Part shown: positions 31,901-34,825 of the stretch, in pieces
How the letters are laid out: the number at the start of each line of letters is the position of its first letter
How positions within the stretch are numbered: the stretch's first letter is position 1
From: Hoylesella loescheii DSM 19665 = JCM 12249 = ATCC 15930
GTDB taxonomy: Bacteria; Bacteroidota; Bacteroidia; Bacteroidales; Bacteroidaceae
Reading direction: 5' to 3'
NCBI RefSeq assembly: GCF_000378085.1
Contig: NZ_KB899229.1
Coordinates: 1-34,825 of the forward strand
DNA length: 34,825 nt
The notes under the pieces: model-generated
Databases searched by the model: none
Told to the model about the DNA's origin: nothing
Seen by the model: only the letters and a program-made list of their open reading frames with translations
Position numbers and translations under genes: made by a program

Positions 31901-34825
31901 GTCGTGGCTCTTGGACCATCCCGGGCACGAGGAAGCAAAGCAGAGCCTTGCTGCCCTACGTGCAGCCACGCCAACACCCATTCCTTTTGCGGACCTTGAC
32001 TTCAATCTCGGTGAACGCTGGATACCTGCCAAGGTCTATGGCAGGTTTGCTTCGGAGTTTTTCGGGACGGATATTGGCGTATCCTACCATTCCAACATGG
32101 ACGAGTACGGCATTGTCTGCGACCGAAAGAATGCCAATATCTGGCACAAGTATGCCGTACAGGGAGAGTTCCGCCGCTATGACGGCATCAATCTCTTGAA
32201 GCATGCCCTGCACAATACCATTCCCGACATCAACAAGAGCAAGGAGGTGACGGACAAGGTTACGGGAGAGACCAAGACCATCAAAGTAAGGGACGGACAT
32301 GCCATCCAGATGGCAAATGCCAAGATTGAGGAAATCAGACAAGGCTTTGTCGATTGGCTCGGGCGCACACCCGATACCTTCAAACAGCAACTCTCCGACA
32401 GATACAACCGCCTTTTTAACTGTTTTGTACGCCCTAACTTTGACGGTACGCACCAGACCTTTCCCGACCTTGACCTCAAACGATTGGGTATTGATGACCT
32501 TTACAAGAGCCAGAAGGATGCAGTGTGGATGCTCAAAACCAACGGTGGCGGCATCTGCGACCACGAGGTGGGGGCGGGAAAGACACTCATCATGTGTACA
32601 GCTGCCTACGAGATGAAGCGCTTGGGACTGGCAAACAAGCCGATGATTATCGGACTGAAGGCAAATGTATTCGACATTGCCGATACCTTTAGGAAAGCTT
32701 ATCCTAATGCTAAGGTACTCTATCCTGGTAAGAACGATTTTAATAAACAGAACAGACAACGTATCTTCAACGACATCAAGAACAACGACTGGGACTGTAT
32801 CATCCTCACGCACGAACAGTTCGGTATGATACCGCAGGCCTTGGAGATACAGGAAGCGATTATGCAAAAGGAACTGGACTCCGTGGAAGAGAACCTCGAG
32901 GTGTTGCGGCAACAAGGAAGAGATATCTCCCGTGGGATGCTCAAAGGACTGGAAAAACGCAAACAGACGCTTGAAGCCAAGTTACAGAACATACAGGACA
33001 GCATCACCGAACGCAAGGACGATGCGGTGGATTTCAAGATGATGGGTATCGATCACCTCTTTGTAGATGAATCGCACCAATTCAAGAACCTGATGTTCAA
33101 CACTCGCCATGACCGTGTATCGGGCTTGGGTAATCCTGATGGTTCACAGCGTGCCTTAAACATGCTCTTTGCCATTCATACCATACAAGAACGGTCCGGA
33201 AAGGACTTAGGAGCCACTTTCCTTTCGGGAACGACCATTTCCAATAGCCTGACGGAGTTGTATCTTCTTTTCAAGTATCTCCGTCCGCAGGCTTTGGAAA
33301 AGCAAGGTATCAATAGTTTTGATGCATGGGCAGCCGTCTTTGCCAAGAAATCGACTGACTACGAGTTCTCCATCACCAATGAGATTATCCAAAAGGAACG
33401 TTACCGTACCTTCATCAAAGTGCCCGAACTGGCTGCTTTCTATGCGGAGATTTGCGATTTTCGCACGGCAAAGGATATTGGCATCGACCGCCCGGAAAAG
33501 AATGAGATACTACACAACATTCCGCCTACACCCGAGCAGGAAGTCTTTATCGGAAAGCTGATGGAGTTTGCCAAGAGTGGCGATGCCACAATCTTGGGGC
33601 GAGCACCTCTGAGTGAGAGTGAGGAAAGGGCAAAGATGCTTATCGCAACAGACTACGCGAGGAAGATGAGCCTTGATTTACGCATGATTGATGAAAAAGG
33701 GTACTCAGACCATATAGACAACAAGGCAAGCCATTGTGCCAAGATGCTCAATGACTATTACCGAAAGTACGATACACAGAAAGGTACACAGTTCGTGTTC
33801 TCTGACTTGGGAACTTACAAGCCCGGCGGAGAGTTCAACATCTATTCGGAAATCAAGCGTAAGCTGGTAGAAGACTATCATATCCCGTCCTACGAGATAC
33901 GTTTCATTCAGGAATGCAAGAACGAGAAAGCAAAGAAGGCAATGGTAGATGCGATGAACCGCGGTGATATTCGCATTATCTTCGGTTCTACGTCCATGTT
34001 GGGTACTGGTGTGAATGCCCAGCAACGTGCCGTTGCGATCCATCATTTGGACACGCCTTGGCGACCTTCGGACTTAGAGCAGCGTAACGGACGTGCCGTA
34101 CGCAAAGGAAACCTCATCGCCAAAGAGTTTGCCGACAACAAAGTCGATGTGATTATCTATGCCGTGGAACGTTCCTTGGATAGCTACAAGTTTAACCTGC
34201 TGCATAACAAGCAGCTGTTCATCAATCAACTGAAAAGTAACCAGCTTGGTTGTCGCACCATCGACGAGGGTTCGATGGATGAGGACAGCGGCATGAACTT
34301 CTCAGAGTATGTAGCAGTGCTTTCAGGCAATACCGACCTTTTGGAAAAAGCAAGATTGGATAAGAAGATTACTACCTTGGAATCAGAACGTAAGAACTTC
34401 CTCCGTGAACGTGATGCTGCAACAGGGAAGTTGGCTGAGATTGACAGTTCCGTATCTTTCCATACAGACAAAATCAAGGAAGCACAGTCTGACTTAGCTC
34501 TATTTGAGCAGCGTGTAGAACGTGATGCCGATGGACAGCCCATCAACAAACTAACTATCAAGGGTGTGGAAGATAGTACAGACTTCAAGGTCATTGCTGC
34601 ACGTTTACAGGAGATTGACGAGAAAGCTCGCACCAAAGGGGAATACCACAAAATTGGCGAAATCTATGGTTTCTCCATTATGGTCAAGACAGAGAGTACT
34701 TCCAAGGATTTGTTTGACTGTTCGGTGAACCGCTTCTTCGTCAAAGGACAGGAGAGTATCTACTATACCTATAATAATGGTAAGTTGGCAACAGACCCGA
34801 AACTTGCGTGTCAGAACTTCATTAA
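28917..34825 (+). CDS. Giant N6-adenine methylase / SNF2-type helicase fusion, over 1969 aa, 3' end outside window
   Basis: ATG 28917 opens a frame that stays open to the window edge (1969 codons). The N-terminal methylase has [10 protein letters not shown] (from 130, AdoMet site) and SNIPF (198-202) in place of the usual NPPY/F catalytic motif. The middle (about 540-800) is acidic, low-complexity linker. A superfamily-2 helicase follows with DHEVGAGKT (Walker A, about 1215-1223), FVDESH (DEAH-like, about 1382-1387), [18 protein letters not shown] and [13 protein letters not shown] (motif VI, about 1720). The C-terminus has a coiled-coil stretch ([20 protein letters not shown]). Such fusions are standard ICE cargo in Bacteroidetes and resemble phage P1 DarB, which protects incoming DNA from restriction. 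Antirestriction is inferred. Last gene of the topB module. Confidence 0.9.
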   Translation, partial: MAYNKKNVLEANTETIRVVLRLEKERREATEAEKSILRDYQGFGGLKCVLNRTDNPDDIRYWSKSEQHLFEPTQRLKQMIYRDAVDANTAKRYWESIKASVLTSFYTDTRIVSAISDALAFTNLQIRRCLDPSMGMGAFAEIFARQAGVVDAMEKDLLTARISQALHPYGKGNIFVRNEPFEAIGELENKDKYDLITSNIPFGDFMVYDREYSKGKDTLKRESTRAIHNYFFVKGLDCIKEGGILAFITSQGVLDSPRNEAIRRYLMQNSRLISALRLPSGMFSDNAGTAVGSDLIVLQKQTGKEISEGIEQQFVETVSVPKEEGSSVVFKHNSLFVGDWKDISHRTVATERIMGTDPYGRPAWEYRFTGGIEEMAESLRTRLSLEMEQRIDRKLYETGIPMTEVEREAEAEKQLRKLGITIIREEETEKTKTEDKGINDAYNLMPDSIRKQLPKLYSTEKELIGDKVAYACYFFPMGAYTAYLLEYDPKSRIGFGAVTMGYGWELGNMSLDEMEGVKVRGLGIERDLYFSPKKLHEIAELEEIVRGQYTKEEVVAEEIKEEVITKAETENKVKETVTIASENDTQIMENTVPNGETIPLQPSSSESAPQQFVSEQPSMTIEPAPEGVPALTLHHQYEQEPQEIRTDIEAPREMNGQTIFFDDDHHPVVDNNMEDIGQPEQLSLFAPEEYSLWTREVTRVNHEIKDNSGTSQVRRPITQTAPQKPSESKIQKAATIPQRRTRGSRKAASSSSREPSLFDFMNEAEERKPQPIAEVRKEFDASPRPFLSSPDSHLRDGSIVVQKGQVGFLSDLKRHPTFNPMDLPYAQLSRLKAYIEIRECYHRLYDYEAENHAEDREDRSRLNHLYDDYVARWGYFNQKANTDIIKMDATGVEMLFLERSENGRYIKADIFDHPTAFSTTELTIATDPMEALGASLNKYGTVELDYMSSLLPDMEESDIISSLEGRIYFNPEKNAYEVADKFISGNVIEKAERIESWLLDHPGHEEAKQSLAALRAATPTPIPFADLDFNLGERWIPAKVYGRFASEFFGTDIGVSYHSNMDEYGIVCDRKNANIWHKYAVQGEFRRYDGINLLKHALHNTIPDINKSKEVTDKVTGETKTIKVRDGHAIQMANAKIEEIRQGFVDWLGRTPDTFKQQLSDRYNRLFNCFVRPNFDGTHQTFPDLDLKRLGIDDLYKSQKDAVWMLKTNGGGICDHEVGAGKTLIMCTAAYEMKRLGLANKPMIIGLKANVFDIADTFRKAYPNAKVLYPGKNDFNKQNRQRIFNDIKNNDWDCIILTHEQFGMIPQALEIQEAIMQKELDSVEENLEVLRQQGRDISRGMLKGLEKRKQTLEAKLQNIQDSITERKDDAVDFKMMGIDHLFVDESHQFKNLMFNTRHDRVSGLGNPDGSQRALNMLFAIHTIQERSGKDLGATFLSGTTISNSLTELYLLFKYLRPQALEKQGINSFDAWAAVFAKKSTDYEFSITNEIIQKERYRTFIKVPELAAFYAEICDFRTAKDIGIDRPEKNEILHNIPPTPEQEVFIGKLMEFAKSGDATILGRAPLSESEERAKMLIATDYARKMSLDLRMIDEKGYSDHIDNKASHCAKMLNDYYRKYDTQKGTQFVFSDLGTYKPGGEFNIYSEIKRKLVEDYHIPSYEIRFIQECKNEKAKKAMVDAMNRGDIRIIFGSTSMLGTGVNAQQRAVAIHHLDTPWRPSDLEQRNGRAVRKGNLIAKEFADNKVDVIIYAVERSLDSYKFNLLHNKQLFINQLKSNQLGCRTIDEGSMDEDSGMNFSEYVAVLSGNTDLLEKARLDKKITTLESERKNFLRERDAATGKLAEIDSSVSFHTDKIKEAQSDLALFEQRVERDADGQPINKLTIKGVEDSTDFKVIAARLQEIDEKARTKGEYHKIGEIYGFSIMVKTESTSKDLFDCSVNRFFVKGQESIYYTYNNGKLATDPKLACQNFI

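Noticed and set aside
31956..32915. 319-codon minus-strand frame opposite the methylase-helicase
   Set aside because: Antisense shadow of a strongly conserved helicase coding region containing Walker A.

Overview
The window is from a Bacteroidales chromosome, most likely an oral or gut Prevotella-type organism. The evidence is the CTnDOT-type conjugative transposon genes (DUF3408, DUF4134 and DUF4133 proteins; MobA/B/C; TopB), a SusC/SusD pair with an ECF sigma/FecR regulator, promoters with TAnnTTTG -7 boxes, and intergenic tandem repeats of 22 bp. No integrase, attachment site or rRNA/tRNA gene is visible, so this is an internal slice of an integrative conjugative element (ICE). Genus is an inference.

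Layout. (1) 1-1171, minus strand: start of traN and a 5'-truncated traM. (2) 1172-6345: foreign material. It holds a fragment of an IS4/IS5-like transposase, two MITE-like copies of that IS's end, a separate inverted-repeat element, two arrays of 22-bp tandem repeats, a frameshifted HU/IHF-like gene, a complete IS982-family element and an intact SIR2-domain gene that is a plausible antiphage NADase. (3) 6346-9542, minus strand: a 3'-truncated traF, then traE, traD, traC, traB and traA. traF and traM are both broken where they meet block 2, and traG-traL, the core of the secretion machine, are absent between them. The element has therefore probably lost self-transfer. (4) 9543-13943, plus strand: a repeat-rich divergent control region, a 59-codon ORF containing a long stem-loop (candidate oriT), and apparently intact mobA, mobB (relaxase) and mobC (coupling protein). 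The element could still be mobilised by a helper. (5) 14252-25018, minus strand: a complete cargo operon in the order ECF sigma, FecR, SusC, SusD, two secreted glycerophosphodiester phosphodiesterases (GDPD) and a GlpT-type transporter. (6) 25318-34825, plus strand: the ICE genes for a DUF4099/DUF3945 protein, topoisomerase III (TopB) and a giant methylase-helicase that runs off the right edge.

How the genes fit together. Block 5 reads as a Sus-like scavenging system for glycerophosphodiesters, the deacylated head groups of phospholipids. SusC/SusD would bring the diester across the outer membrane. The two periplasmic GDPDs would release glycerol-3-phosphate and an alcohol. GlpT would carry glycerol-3-phosphate inward in exchange for phosphate. 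The STN domain of SusC would signal to FecR and the sigma factor. I consider this the most interesting system in the window: it looks like a polysaccharide utilisation locus, but its enzymes are lipid-head-group phosphodiesterases and it sits between mobC and the topB module of an ICE. Other points worth following are the traG-L replacement, the SIR2 gene, the stem-loop before mobA, the 22-bp arrays, and a repeat domain shared by TopB and its neighbour.
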